Source: Todiramphus chloris collaris (Eukaryota; Chordata; Aves; Coraciiformes; Alcedinidae). Taken from it: a DNA stretch of 64,000 nt. Numbering within the stretch: position 1 is the first letter of the stretch; each line of letters begins with the position of its first letter. The position numbers were made by a program, and so were the translations under genes. Shown here in pieces: positions 36,960 through 49,800 of the stretch. Under the pieces are notes generated by a model, which was not told where the DNA came from, searched no databases, and saw nothing but the letters and a program-made list of their open reading frames with translations. The stretch lies in the NCBI GenBank assembly GCA_025345505.1, contig JANVCC010010406.1:13241242-13305241 (forward strand). Reading direction: 5' to 3'.

Positions 36960-39900
36960 CAGATATGTTTGTAACAAGAAAACAAATTTATTGATTTTAA
37001 AAGACAAGACACAATTTTGTTTTGAAAAACACAAGAAAGCTAGCCTGAGTTCAAGTCTGAAATATTCAGAAAAATCCTACTGTCTTTAGTATGTTCCAGT
37101 CATTTTTTAAACAACACACTAAAAGTTAATATATATTTTTATAATTATAAAAGTTCCCCAGTTATTGTACAGTACACAATACAAATTGCCCACAAACTAT
37201 TATTTAGCTCCTGCCAGTTTTGAGAGGACATGATATACTAAAAGATTTAGCATTTCTCACAAAAATCACATCAGGAAATACGTATTTACAAAATCAAATA
37301 CATTATACAAAAAAACCATCACGTTATTCTGTAAAGATGTCTTCTTTAAATAATTAAAAAGTATATTCAACTGTAGTCCAAAAACTGGAAAAGAACATTA
37401 CATTATCTCACACGTACAATCTACAAAAAGTTGCTTACCTCATTTACAGAATATATTCAGTCAACTGGAAAATAAAAGTTTGAATATGTCCTAGTGTTAT
37501 GATGTTTCTGTGCTGTGGGACTGAATAATGTAATCTGCCACTTACTAAGTGAAATTTAAATGATGGCACTTAAAAAAAATACAGTATAAAATAAATGCAA
37601 CAAAGGAAGTTTCCTAGAAGGTAAGAAAGCCCTGAGTGATGATAAAATTACTGATTGGTAGCTCTAGAATTAACCTAATTAAAGTTTACCACCTCAGGCA
37701 CAATTTTCCAAGTTTTTGAAAGGCACTCAAAGTTTCTTTAACAGCCTCATTGGTTATTAACTGTAAATCCAAATTTTCAGTGAAGATGAGTGGAGATGGG
37801 CAGCTTGCTTTGGTACAAAGTGATATTTTCCTAGCATATTTTAAATTACGTAATTGGATTACTTTAAAATGGATATTTAATGTTTAAATACAAGGCAATC
37901 AGTTTAATATTGTACGGAAGGAAACTTTACTTGGGGAACCCTTTATGTATTCTTTCTGTAAAAAGCTCTTGCTGGTATCAGTGAGTCAAAATAACTGAAC
38001 TGAGTTCCTGGTAAATACCAATCCATTCAAGGTTGTTCCTTCAAAATCTAAATTCCTCTTACAAAAACATTTATTATTTCAGAGTAAAATTCATCAAGAA
38101 ATGAAAATTCCTGGAAGATGTTTGCACCATAATCAAGAAAGTGCTTAAGAACATACAAAGAACATTTTCCTGATCTAGATTTAAGTGAGGCTCATTGGAT
38201 GCTCATAGACTTGTTCTGGGCCTTCTTTTCTATAGTGAATTTCAGCCTTAATGAGCAATCTAAAGAACAATTCTTACCAAATATTTAACTACTCAGGGCT
38301 TCCAATCCCAAAATGCTAATTTATTGTTTTCAACAGTAAAAAACCAAAAAACCAAAAACAAACAAACAACAAAAAAAAATTGGAATAAAACAAGAGTTAA
38401 AATGATAATTTTCAAACTAAGGCATATTTTACTTTAAACAAACACTAGGCAGTCACTTTGTAAGTGGCTTTTACTATTTCTTAGTTAAACTGGTAAATTA
38501 AACTCAGGTCTACTGGCACATAAAATCACTAGCAGCAATGATCAAGGCATGCAAACTCAGAAGCATTTACAGTAAATTATGAGTAAAAAAAGTTGTTAAA
38601 TTAAAACCCTTTGAGTATTGCATTTATGTTAATTAATTCTGCGTGAATTTGCATTAACTGACTAAAAATGTTTATAACGTACTTGCACTATACTACTGAC
38701 ATAATTCCATTAAATAACTTAAAATGAGACCCTTTTTTTTTCCTTCAGCTAGACTTAAATAAGTACAGCTGCACTTAGTGTTTGCTCACTGATTGATATT
38801 GCAAGAAACCAGTAGAAAATGTATTTTACTCTCACTTAGTAAGGTGGCATTTCTATCTGTAAGTTCAAAGATTCTCTACTTACTACTACACTTCCTCCCT
38901 TGTTCCTGTAAGCAGTATTATGAGAACAAAGGGGCTTTTTAAAATGGCAAAAGGCTTGTGCAATTTCCAAGTTGCTTTCAAAATTCTGACATTCAATAAG
39001 AGCCATCCAAACTGTACCCCTATAGCTGAATAAAATACTTTTATCTCTTAGCTTGTTATTGCAGTGACTGAGTTTTAAAAGGAATATCAGTATAATTGTG
39101 CACTTTTTGCTCTTGCTTGTCAAAAACACAGCCAAAAATGTCAATGCAAAGATACCAAATATTCTGCAAAATTCCTTCTTCACTAAGCCTTCTTTTAATC
39201 CTAAAGATTCTCTTTTATAGTACCAGAGTATTCCAATACTAACCTACCTCAGGAGATTTTCAAAATAGTCTGAAACTAAACCTTTATCTTCTAAAGGCAT
39301 CTTATAGTAGACAACTTCGTATTTGTAAAAACATATGCTTGATTTTTCTTTATATATTTATGCAATTCTGAAAACAAAGGAGCTGAAGTAGTTTTCTATT
39401 AGACAGTACACATCAATGGCAGTGAGTATTTTTCCTACATCTACTGAGCCTCCTATAACAAAACCATTCCTGTATAGTAAGCAAGTATTTACTTTAGACA
39501 TAATAAAAAAAAATAAATCTACAACACTATGACCTATTTCAAAGTATATTCTCAATGGACTAATTAAATTACCTACAAAGCTTTGTTCCCATCATGTTAC
39601 TTACAATGCTCAAAGGGTTAATGCAAGGCATTATATCAAATTAATTTTCTAATACTAGAACTAAGCACTGTGTATTTATGCTTCTATTCCAGTTTTTATT
39701 ATTTAAATCACCAAACAAATTAGCAGAGATACTAGAATTCCATTTATTGATTTGTTTTAAACCATATACAAAGAGGATGTCCTGTTAGAGAGACAAGGGC
39801 CCAATTTTCAGAAATTCATACTGCTCTTAAATGAATGTTTTTAACTCTAAAATGATTGTTGTATACTTCTCTTACTAATAATTTTTTTTTTTTTGTCAGC

Positions 39901-42900
39901 ACTTTTATGGCTATCAATGGTTGTTTTAATTTTGTAAAAATGTTCTGAACAAAATTCGATTGCAGTGCATTTGTAATTAAAAAAACAACAACTAAACAAT
40001 GTAGATGTCAGTTGGTGAGAACAAGAAAGATAATATATTATTTGTCCTAGGGAAAACAAGGTGAACAAAAGAATTATTTTAGATATTTAAAAATACCTTG
40101 CTTGAAATTAAATTTGTATATAGACCTATATATTCCTGAATGACAGAACATTATCTATTTTCTTATTTTTGAACTAAAGGCAGTAATGCTGTAAATGATT
40201 TTATAGGTAATTTTAAATCTAATTTCCAAATTTTTATGGAACTTTTTTTTAGAAAAGAAAGTGCTTAAAGTAACCTACAGTACAAGAGCAAAACACAGAA
40301 ATAATAACTGAAAGCAGAAAAAAAGGTTTACAACTGATTTACCATGAGAAAGATGAAAATGTACCATCAAATTTTTATAAATATAAAACTTTTGAAAATT
40401 GGGCCCTGTGTTTTGGAAAGGTAGTTCAACAATACCCATTCCCCCACACTGTTCACTGTGCTGTCTGTGCTAATGTGGGAAATGCCTCTAAAGTAATTAT
40501 TTTGGATTCCATGCCAAGCTTAGATAAAACACATAAACCATGTCAACTCTTACAATGTCTACCCTGTGGACATGTGCTACACTGCTCCAGAGCACAAAAA
40601 ATAGTCTTCAGAGCTGGTGTAGCAATGCAACCACATGTTACACATTATAGAATATGGACTGAGGTATTCGTATCTCTGTAGTTTAATGATTACTAAAACC
40701 CAACTATTAAATACAAAGAGTGTGCAAAACCTTTTATCTAAGTGTTTGATTAAAAGTTCAGTAAATGTAAAAAACAAAACAGAAGACCCCCCCAGACCTG
40801 TAAGTATACGACACATCTTACAGCAACATAGTCCTTCTAAAAAAACTCGTAAAATCTTTAGAGTTTAAGCGTCAGAATATAGATTCCATTCAGTTTTCTG
40901 AACTTGGGATAATTCAAATTTGTTTTGATAACTCATTGTTTTTAGAAGCTATGAAATACATTCCATTTTTATGTTCAGATTTTTATTCAGTTTTGTTTTG
41001 CACTTTGTGAACAGTGAACAACTGAATGGGGAGCTAAATAATGAAAGATACTCAGGTCCCACCTTTTTTAGCAGGCTAGATTTACCTATTACAATCGTAC
41101 TATTTTCTCAGCAACAACAAATTGAACGTTAAACCAAGATAGGACAATAATAAGAAAAAAAATATAGGTCTGTCAACACAAAAATTCAAACAGGTACTAC
41201 AGTATTGAAAAAAAGCTGGAAAAAAAAAAGTTGAATTATTTACCTTTATTTTACTTGTAAACATCTTATAATGCACAATGAAGGGGAGTAAATATTTATC
41301 ACAGCTTAGTTTTAGCATTTTTGGTGAAGGGTACAGATGTGCTGATTTCTAAGGAAAAATCAGGACACACTGAGTGATATATGTGAGAACAAAATCTATG
41401 AGATTCAGTGCATTTATGAGTTTAGAAATAATGAATATAAACCACACTTACACTTTTTACTGAGGCAAAAGCCATCTACTGACATTAGTAGGAGTTCTGC
41501 CTACATAGAATGAGCAGGATGGGTTCACCTCCCAATTCTGAAAAGGGAATTAAAATTTAATTTCTTACACCAATAATGTTAGGACATTTTAGTAGATGTG
41601 CAGCTGTATTTGGAGCATATGTAAACACTAGCAACAAACTTGTTTGCTGTAAATATGCTGTTCATTTTACATGCTCTTCTCCCATTTGGTATATATGACT
41701 TTTAAAGTAATTTTCAGACACACTAGATAAACCAAAATAAAAGAATCATTAATTTTCTTACACAGTCTTTTCTGTAAAGTTGATCTTTTTGTGCTCTCCT
41801 TCACTTTTTGGCTTTTTTGCTTATTTAATTCCACTATTTTAGTGTAGCAAATTCATGTGTCTGCATAATGAAATGTTTAAGAAGAAAAATTTTAGTTGTT
41901 TAATGTCAATTAATATGGTTTCTATAAACTGTCATCATTTAACCATTAAAATGTAATATCTGGCTGATACCCCACAAAATATATAAATTGAAAACATGCA
42001 CTGCATTATGTACCTGCTCATTTATTTCTTTTTAGTTTTTAAAATTAAAAGTAGGCAAGGGTTTAGAAAATATATACTCATGCTTGGGACTATGGTCAAT
42101 CTATTTTGACATTTGAAGTTGGTATTAAAGCTAGTTTTGCTTTCCAAATTCCCAAGCAAATTTTATTTGTAATAAAGTGAAATCCAGCTAGAAACGAGAA
42201 AAAATAGGTTTATTGTCATTCTAAGAGGGATATTAAAATCATTTAATAATAAAAAATCCTTTTATTCTTTTGAAGGCTATGTAACCTGTCCTTACTTCTT
42301 AGGGAATTTGAAAATGACAGGCACACCTTGTTGAATTAATTTAAGAGTTAAGAATAACAAAAAGTACTAAGTCTTAGCTTCAGTTCTGTTTAAGGCACCA
42401 TGTAATAGCCGAGGTACAATGATCCCTGATGTACATTCTTAAATGGCAATGGTCCATCTAGCCACCTATTCAAATTCTACACAATTGGGAATAAGTACAA
42501 GTGAGGTGTGCCAGTTACACTGCCTTATCTAATTTTGTAAAAATTTAAATCCACTTTAACAAGGAAACATTTTTGAAAGTAAAATGATGCAGGTTGCTAC
42601 ATTCCTTGCATTCTATAAATCATCTTTTCTAAGAGCAGCAGATTGAACCACTAGTAGGAAAAGACCTGGAATAGAAGAAAGTCATCCAACTGGAATGTTT
42701 TCCTGTATGTCCAGTTCAGCATAAGTAGCACGTACACTTAATAATAATAATCAAGTCACTTCTTTTTTAGCTTCAGTTTCTAACAACAATAGTACCACTC
42801 AACAGCCAAAAGCACCTGTTCAGTGGCCCCACATATAGAATCAGTAGTCTTCAAAACAGAGGAACTGGTATGGAAATAATACCTAGAACTGTTGATTTTA

Positions 42901-43605
42901 TAGGAAGATTGCATTGTTTACATGATGGTCAAGTCATTAGATACGTTTAAGACGTACACATTACCACATTCTGTTCCAGTTCTGTCATTTAAACTCGCTT
43001 CTTGCTCACAGAAAGAAACTAGATCTTCCCAACCCTCCATCATGGTTACAAAAAATCCCCCTGAATGCTCACAATTTTATCAAAATAGTGTCTTCTTGTT
43101 GTCCAATGAAAAGCACCTTTTATAACAAATTTGATACATCTGCTGTCAAATAAGTATGCCTCCAGTGTGAATCAAAGAAAATAGTTCTTTTGATATTTCA
43201 CAGAAGTGCATCTAATTAAAAACATATTTATATGAAATCATTATCATAACTGGTAATTAACATTAAAATATTTTTTAAAACTATGAAAAAAATTAAATTA
43301 TTATAAGAGGACAAAAACATTAACATTAAGCTTTGCAAAAATCTTCCTTGCATTTGATACTAAGAAAACTCTTCATATTGAGTGGCCAATGCAAAATGAT
43401 TCTGTTTCCGAAAAATCTCTTTTTTAAACAGATCTGGCAAAATACATACAACCATTCCATTTAACAACTCCAATAAAATAATGTTCAGCACAGCTAAGAT
43501 TTGACAACAGTCAACGTTCGGACTTATGCTCTTTATTTCTTTTTTCATATTAAACCCAAAGGGCTAATGTAATGCAGTGTGTGTCGGGGGGGGGAAGGTT
43601 TTGTA
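36960..43605 (-). other. AT-rich region after the RFX3 stop; possible 3' UTR
   Basis: There is no gene, CR1 or LTR visible in this 6.6 kb. A poly(A) signal (AATAAA on the minus strand, 43532-43537) lies only about 70 bases after the stop. Other AATAAA words occur further on, the last convincing one at 36987-36992. A run of nine C on the transcript strand lies just after the stop (about 43586-43595). The absence of repeats over so long a stretch fits a long, constrained 3' UTR, but the sequence alone cannot fix where the transcript ends. Confidence 0.4.
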
Positions 43606-43844
43606 TTAGACTGCAGTGTAGGTATTTCCAGTAGCACTGCATTGTCTGATAGTCTGAGTAGTTGCAACTATGTGCTCGTTATGAATTGGGTTCAGGAGGT
43701 TCTGCTGTACTCCACTCTCAAGCACTGGCTGCATGCAGCCCACCTGGAACGCCTGGTTTAGCTCTGTTTTCTCCCTCTTGGCTGGTGGCTCTCCATTCTC
43801 ATCAAGCTCTTCATCAATTTCACTTTCAACTTCACTGCCCTCAT
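43606..43844 (-). CDS. RFX3: RFX3 last coding exon with stop codon
   Basis: After the acceptor tttttgcag this exon completes an Asp codon and encodes the acidic stretch [18 protein letters not shown], a basic patch [10 protein letters not shown], and the tail ending [12 protein letters not shown], followed by TAA at 43606-43608. The acidic block next to a KRE patch is the usual RFX3 C-terminus. The 3' UTR continues to lower coordinates. Confidence 0.96.
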
Positions 43845-46800
43845 CTGCAAAAACAAACCACCATGAAACTAGCACAAAGGGAAAAAAAGTCTAATACAAA
43901 GGTCTTTATTTTGCAAATAATTGTTGAAATTCCAAAATACAGGCAAGACTAGCAATCTGATAAAGCGCAAACTGAAAAATAAAAATTTTTATGGAAAAAG
44001 TAAACAGACTCTCAGATTTGAGCACTTGGGTTACACGCTGTTGTATGATATGTGGAAAAAACAACTGCAATCTCAAAAGCAGTCTAATAAATGTTAATTT
44101 CATAGTGCATCCAAGAGATGAACATCTCTAAGACGTGATGAACAAAAGAGTTGTTACTCTTAGTTACAGATTGGGAAATGGAGGTGAAGAGATCTGCGGT
44201 GACTTGACACCAAATTTTGACAAATATACTCACTAGTTGAATGATCTGGGGTCCAGTCACCCCAAATTGCTCAACTACTCAGTATAAGAATGCATGTCAA
44301 AATACGGCATGAAGAGGTTTTATGGAACTCATTTCTCTCTGCCCTCTTTACTGACAATTAATCTGACAACTGCTTGCATGCAGTTCTTCCTTGTTCACTT
44401 AGCAAAACGTTTGTAGATACATACACAGGTGTACTCCTGTCTTTCTTCCCACAGGTGTCACCCTTCTATAACCTATCAGATACAACTAAATTTAAGGTAA
44501 AAATTGTAATATTTTTTGCATCAATAATAAGCACTTAAAAACATATTCTTATTTTAATACAAACCTACAATATTCTAGTCATTATTATATGCTGCATTAT
44601 TACATAACTTATTGTATCCATATATTAATTTATAACATATACATGCACTTTAAAGCATGATACAGCTTTAAATTATTTTACTGTATTTTTAACAAACACG
44701 GACTTACTTTGATCAAAAATACACATTAGCTCTATACAGAATTATACAACAGGAAGATTAAAATGCTTACCTTTATCCATATTTCCAGGGGACACAGCAT
44801 TTAAATCACCAAACTGCAACAGAAACAATAAAAAAAGCCTGACACAAGCAAATGTGAACTCAGAGTATCTGTGATGGAGCAGATCCCTGAACCACTAGTT
44901 TGAGACTACCATTCAAATGCATGATCTTGGCTGCAGCCACATCCATAGTACAGCAATTAATTTTCCATTCCATTTTAGTTTTGTGCTTATTAAGACAATT
45001 ATCACTAACTATACCCTCAAAAATTAAAATGGGAGGTACAAACTTTTTAAACATTACTTCTTTACAAGCCTTTGTCACTTCAAGTCAGCCATGAATTATG
45101 AATGATATCCATTCTGAATGGCCAGTATTTTAACAAAAAGCTCTTTTTAAAAATTTCCAGGAGACAACTTTAATTGTGCTGGAACAAAAATGAAGGTGTG
45201 TAACTGTGGCGCAAATCTACCTGTAAGGTAGATGAAAGGCACTGCTGAGAGGGTTTACAATCTGGTAACCAATTTACTTACATCAAAAAAGTTGCTCACA
45301 AGCTAGATGTACAACCTTCCTCACTTTCCTTCCCTGAATGCTCTAATTTCTCTTAAATATGAACTGTCAGAGCAGAATGCCGTCAATGAATCTCAAATGA
45401 AAGGTGTACATTATTTAGATAAATATAGTTCTAACAAAAACTGCCAGTTTATACTGTCTTAGAGTACTTGACAGACCATAGTTTAGACTTCCTCATTTTA
45501 TTTCAAAGACCACGCAGAAACTTAAAAAGACATGTATATTTGCTACTACCTTACACCTTCAAAAGTTCTGGGTTACTCCTCATAGTATCTCCACCTTCTA
45601 CTTCCAAAAACTTTTTAGCAGACACTATGCTACATTTATGTCTAACATACAGAATACAGGAATGCAGCAACTGTATACTTGTGTACCTTACTGCAAATAT
45701 ATGGTAGAGTTTAGGCAAACATACTATTGGTGGGTCACTAAGGAGAAACATTCGTTATTCAGTTTTTCTGAAACATGTCATGCCACATGATACAAAATCA
45801 CTTGACAAATGAAGTTGAGACATTACTAATTTCTCTCGTAAGTATAGCATCTATTTATAGTATTTAATGAACCTATCAATATATTTTGAGGGAAGAACAA
45901 CATCTGATGCCAAATCAATTCTCAAAATGATATGCAATTTATCAGTAACACGGAATATGATGCAGTGGCTCCCAAATGTAAAAATGGAACAAATCTGTCC
46001 CATTAACTAACTAGCATATTTTCCTTTTTCCAGCATTTTTGAACTATGATTCTGTACGGAAGAACCCTCACTGTCTCACTCAAAATAGGAGGTTAGATGA
46101 ACTACTGGAGAAAAGTTGGATAAGATAAACTTTGCCTTGCAGATGCCATAGGTGAGTATAAAAAAGTGGTTATGAACTGAGACTCCTGTTCTGTTTTTAA
46201 AACCAATGATCTTTGTAACAGAGATACGAAAGTGAACTGTGTTGCAAACCTGTAGGTACATCTTTGCTAGTTTTATTACATGTATGTAAACAGTACCATA
46301 CAAGCCAAAATCCTGCATGTAAGCCATCCTTCTCAAGTTAACGGGGGTGTTAACATTTGTCTGGGAATTCAGAACGTGCAAATGTATGTAAACAGATCTG
46401 TGTTAGCAATACTTTCTTACTACTCTGCTCTTTCTTGTTTGCTTGTTTTCAGATAAAATATTCACTTCTCAAAAACTGGAAAAACATTGCGTGTTGATTA
46501 ACATTTTTCAAACTGTGCACATGAATCTGTATGCAGAGTTGTAAAGAAGCAACCTCATTTGGATGCAATTGCTTGTTAGAATTCAATTATTTTAGTACTT
46601 AGTATTTAGACAATCAATCAATGAAACAAGTTTGAAGCTATTGTATGTATTTGTAACCCAATCTGTTGCTGTATTGCAGAAAGTCCTACAGTTCTACAAA
46701 CACGTCTAGAAACTTTGCAGACACATAACCAAATTCATCACTACATGTATCAACCTAGTCTCCTACATAGTATCTTACCTCTCCCATAACTGCAATAGGT

Positions 46801-49800
46801 GTCTCTCCTGTTGCCTGAGCAACACGATGCTCTACTAAGTAAAACATGTATTCATCGTAAAGCAAGCGGATCAGATGAAAAGAGCCAAAGCTAGCAGCAC
46901 TGCGCAAGGTTAAATCTCGAATCACCATTGAGCTATTCAAAAATAGGAAAAAAAAAAAAAAATTATGTACTGTATGTCATAGTAATTTTAACACTTATCC
47001 ATGTAGACATTTCACTTCAAAACCAATATTCTCAAAAGTAACATTATCCATACATGTCTGATTTAAGCTGTCTTCAAAAAAGTGATGTCAAAGAAAGGCA
47101 ATCATTTGCTTCTCTCCTTTCTCTGAAGGTATTGTTGGACACCTCATTACATAAGAAATAACCAGACTGTTCTGTTTTCACTTTTAATTTGTTTTGATAT
47201 ATGCATAACTACTAATATTTATGTATAAAACCAACCCAACTTGAAAGAAAACTTTGTTGAAAACATAAATTAAAATGGTAAGAAAAATATTTAATTTTAA
47301 ACAAACTAACACTTAAATAGTGTCTGTTGTGTCCACCTTCCCAGTACAAACATTTATTTGCTATGATTTTAAAATTTTGAAATTTAAAATTACAAAAAGG
47401 TAGGTTTTTGTGTACATAGTATATTGACAAATTCTGGTATCTTCACCAAACAGTTGCTATGGTCATTTGTGAAGAATGAGGTTTACTCTGATAACTGTTT
47501 CAATAAGCAGCTAACATGGAATGCTTATCTGAATGTTCTTTTTCCATATTAAAAACATGGTTTGTCTTCCTTATCTAATAAAAATGGATACCACAGTGTT
47601 TTAATAAATAATATTAAAAATAGTGGCTTACTAATTGTGCAATTGTTCAACCCCAAAATTTCATACTATTTCTAATTCGGGACAAAATTCCATCTGCATT
47701 CATTTGCACATGGCCTTTAAAACAATAAACAAGGATCATTTCAGTACCTGCTGATTTTCAAGTAGCCCTGAGTTCAAGGTTAACAATAATTTTCTGAAGA
47801 AAAATCCACAAGTTTTCCATGACTTAGTGAGTCACTTTTTGATATTACATCATCTTTACTACAGTGAGAAATTCAGCAAATAATAGAAGAGTTAGCATAT
47901 TTTAAGTCTATTAAATGCTACCTGTAGAAAGACCACTTCAACAGAAATTGCCGTGCTGCTTTAGGAAAGCTGGGTCTTCCTTCATATGGTTTCAACGCTT
48001 GCATCATTACGTTATCAAGCCAGGCAGCCCACTGCTCCAGAGTGCTCTGCTGTTGAAGAGTCATCTTGAAATCTGTTTCTAGTCTCTGAACCATGTTGTC
48101 ATCACACTGGCACACCCAGGAAGCCTGCTCCTGTTACAGCACACGGCAAGTCTTGAAATAACAGTACATAAGCCAAAGTACACACTGTAATTCTTTCTCA
48201 AAGATCAAGCAATTAAATGGATGAAAAGGATAAAACCCACTTGCTAGACAAACTAAGAAGTAGTTTTTATTTTTATGTCTATCATAATTTTGTTGAAAGG
48301 AAATGGGTGGGAAAATCGTAACATGTAACAGGAGACATCAAATAAAGAAATGAGAACAAACAATGGAAGTAACACAAACATGTTGTAGTTTTCCATATTT
48401 ATTTTCAAAAAAGGCTTCTACTTTCCTCATTCATAGTTTTTCTACTGAAATATTTGGGACTTGTCAGTTTTTTTGGGGACTACAGGCAGGGCAAGCAGGA
48501 AGAATAGTTACATGGGGGCTAAAGTAATAGAAGAAGTAGAAAGAAATCAAGTGCAAGAATCCTTTAGTTGTAAGAAGTTACACTTAAAGACAATTTCTGT
48601 TATATTGTCTTATAAAAGAAAGCTTTGTGTATAAACAAGGATTGTTTTCTCTGCTGATGATTAGCAGTAATAGCTTACACATCACTAAAAGGACATAAAC
48701 ATAAACTGCACACAAATGGGGACACACATTCTGTATACTATAATAAGTAATTTAGACAATGTTTTAAGTTTAAATAAGGCTATCTGGTCAATTCAGAAAC
48801 TACGAGACAAAAATGAAGACTGACTAACTGCAAGCCATGTCCTTAAACTCTAGCTATCGTGTGCCAAGTTAACACCTCATTCACAGACTCTCCATCCATG
48901 TTAATATATTACAATACTTAGTATGCTGTATCTTTGGTCAAGTACTACGCCAAAACACTCAGTCACGAGGAAAAGAGACAAACATGTAACTACCAGTAAT
49001 CTGAAACATCTGTTATTTAATGCTAGTTTTTACCTGAACATTGGCAAAATCAACACGGTTAAGATCATTGAGCATCTGGTTGATTTGAGAAGTGTTTTGA
49101 AGCACAGCTCGAGCTGCCTGAGCCAGGTGATTAAGAGATGTGTATCTTCGCAGAGTCTGGGCAAAGGCACTTACAGCGGCAACCTATAAATAAATTAGTT
49201 TTGTAAATGAAAATTGGCCCTGAAGGCGACTAGCTAAGTTAGAAGTTAGAGAAGAAGAGGACATTATAGAATAATGAAAGATTAATAGAATGCAGGTGCT
49301 GTAGAATTATGTCTTAAGACCATGGGAATGCATTTCACTGTCTCCTGTATAGCTCTTACAATGGTTGGTTTAAAATCCAGTCCAGCTGAGTGAATAATGG
49401 TTATGAATAGATTAATTTTCTATTATATATAAGACATGATAATAGATGGGTAGTCAACTTAGGGTAAGCATTCTATTAGTTAACTACTTTTAGGTAAGGT
49501 ATAGATCAAGATAAATTGAGATAAAGGAACAACTCGAATCTTTCTCAGAATTCTGAAGGCAAATGTCTGAAGAGACTGATGACGTATGACATCTGAAGAG
49601 GAACTGAAGCAAGATCGTGAAGAATGGCTGAAGATTAGTAATGGACTGAGAACTGAGAGTTTGGGGAAAAACACAGAGGAGTTTTAAGAAGAATACTTAT
49701 TACTTAATATTGTGTAAAGAGTATATAAATGTGTTGAATTTTATAAGTCTTTGCCACTCAGTGAGGTGATGGTCCAACTCTGAGTTGTTAAACAAAGCAA

